Part shown: one piece after another, positions 11,565-11,691 of the stretch
How positions within the stretch are numbered: the stretch's first letter is position 1
Layout of the letters: the number at the start of each line of letters is the position of its first letter
Origin: Spirochaetaceae bacterium
Lineage (GTDB): Bacteria > Spirochaetota > Spirochaetia > Treponematales > Breznakiellaceae
NCBI GenBank assembly: GCA_031258615.1
Contig: JAIRMP010000039.1
Coordinates: 1 to 11,691, forward strand
DNA length: 11,691 nt
Reading direction: 5' to 3'
Notes under the pieces: generated by a model
Databases searched by the model: none
What the model was told of the DNA's origin: nothing
Seen by the model: the letters and a program-made list of their open reading frames with translations, nothing else
Position numbers and translations under genes: made by a program

Positions 11565-11691
11565 ATGAGCGAAGTTTACAAGGACAGCCTTTTCAGGTCG
11601 TTGTTTAACACAAGCCGCGTAGCGGCTTGCCGCTGTATGGCGCGCCGGTGGCGCGCCATACACGCGGTACGATGGGGGGGGGGGGGGGCTT
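11565..11691 (+). CDS. Rpn-family (PD-(D/E)XK) gene, 5' part, disrupted or extended by palindromes
   Basis: The product starts MSEVYKDSLFRSLFN, the typical beginning of the Rpn/PDDEXK_2 family of DNA nucleases related to transposases, which are numerous in spirochaetes. AGGA lies 7 nt before ATG 11565. After this opening, family members continue towards a leucine-rich LLSLYNAL-type segment, but here the frame instead enters two perfect palindromes (11611-11629 and 11634-11662) and a G15 tract, coding TSRVAACRCMARRWRAIHAVRWGGGGG. No stop codon occurs before the window ends. The gene is therefore either inactivated, given an in-frame insert like the PIN toxin at 1-339, or switchable through the G tract. 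The nuclease core is outside the window, so the family call rests on the first 15 residues. Confidence 0.6.
   Translation, partial: MSEVYKDSLFRSLFNTSRVAACRCMARRWRAIHAVRWGGGGA
11611..11629. repeat. Perfect 8-bp palindrome, loop GTA, inside the Rpn-like frame
   Basis: CAAGCCGC and GCGGCTTG flank GTA. It begins three bases after the last codon that matches the Rpn family opening. Confidence 0.7.
11634..11662. repeat. Perfect 13-bp palindrome, loop GGT, inside the Rpn-like frame
   Basis: TGTATGGCGCGCC and GGCGCGCCATACA flank GGT. With CCGC (11630-11633) and GCGG (11664-11667) the stem reaches 17 bp with one bulged base. Confidence 0.75.
11674..11688. repeat. G15 homopolymer tract inside the Rpn-like frame
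   Basis: Fifteen G residues encode a glycine run 37 codons into the frame. Loss or gain of one base would shift the frame, so this is a candidate contingency locus. It sits three bases from the window edge. Confidence 0.8.

Noticed and set aside
11562..11569. GTTATGAG overlapping the Rpn-like start codon as a cassette-start core
   Set aside because: Identical to the core upstream of fic, but it includes the ATG itself and no matching partner or repeat body is nearby; not supported.

Overview
The window looks like a piece of spirochaete chromosome, most likely Treponema or a close relative. This is inferred from the gene set, with no marker gene present: a BspA-type leucine-rich-repeat surface protein, a TPR/NHL/VWA-like exported protein, a SPOR-tailed RlpA, and the start of an Rpn/PD-(D/E)XK gene (N-terminus MSEVYKDSLFRSLFN). 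The GC-rich housekeeping genes contrast with visibly AT-rich accessory genes.

Layout. (1) 1-600: 3' part of a VapC-like PIN toxin carrying a 72-nt palindromic element inserted in frame, then a terminator inside a long intergenic repeat. (2) 647-3055 (+): Tex, an RNA-binding transcription accessory protein with a long low-complexity tail. (3) 3056-5362: two AT-rich genes on the minus strand, a Fic AMPylase with a C-terminal HTH-like region and an FkbM-family methyltransferase. Each has related core sequences before its start and 13-17 nt after its stop. (4) 5363-5527: 42-bp tandem repeats. (5) 5528-8271 (-): an RlpA-like lytic transglycosylase with a SPOR domain, preceded by an exported LRR_5 protein; both belong to the cell envelope. 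(6) 8482-11346 (+): a probable promoter, a cytoplasmic TPR protein, and 7 nt later an exported TPR-NHL-VWA-like protein, a probable operon. (7) 11347-11691: a dense cluster of perfect palindromes, a C14 tract, a G4-capable hexamer repeat, and the 5' end of an Rpn-family gene whose reading frame contains two palindromes and a G15 tract.

The most interesting signal is that vapC, fic and fkbM, the three accessory genes whose 3' end lies in the window, are each followed 13-17 nt after the stop by CRCATAAC. Two of these begin long (226-245 nt) intergenic repeats, facing opposite ways, that end in GCCGTA(A)CGTTA. The same type of core (GTTAKGMGACAT) lies upstream of fic and fkbM. This resembles gene cassettes with attC-like sites of an integron, although no integrase is in the window and the repeats are longer than typical attC sites.

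A second theme is the insertion of small palindromes into genes and into the cassette-type sites. No tRNA, rRNA, CRISPR array or complete insertion sequence was seen.
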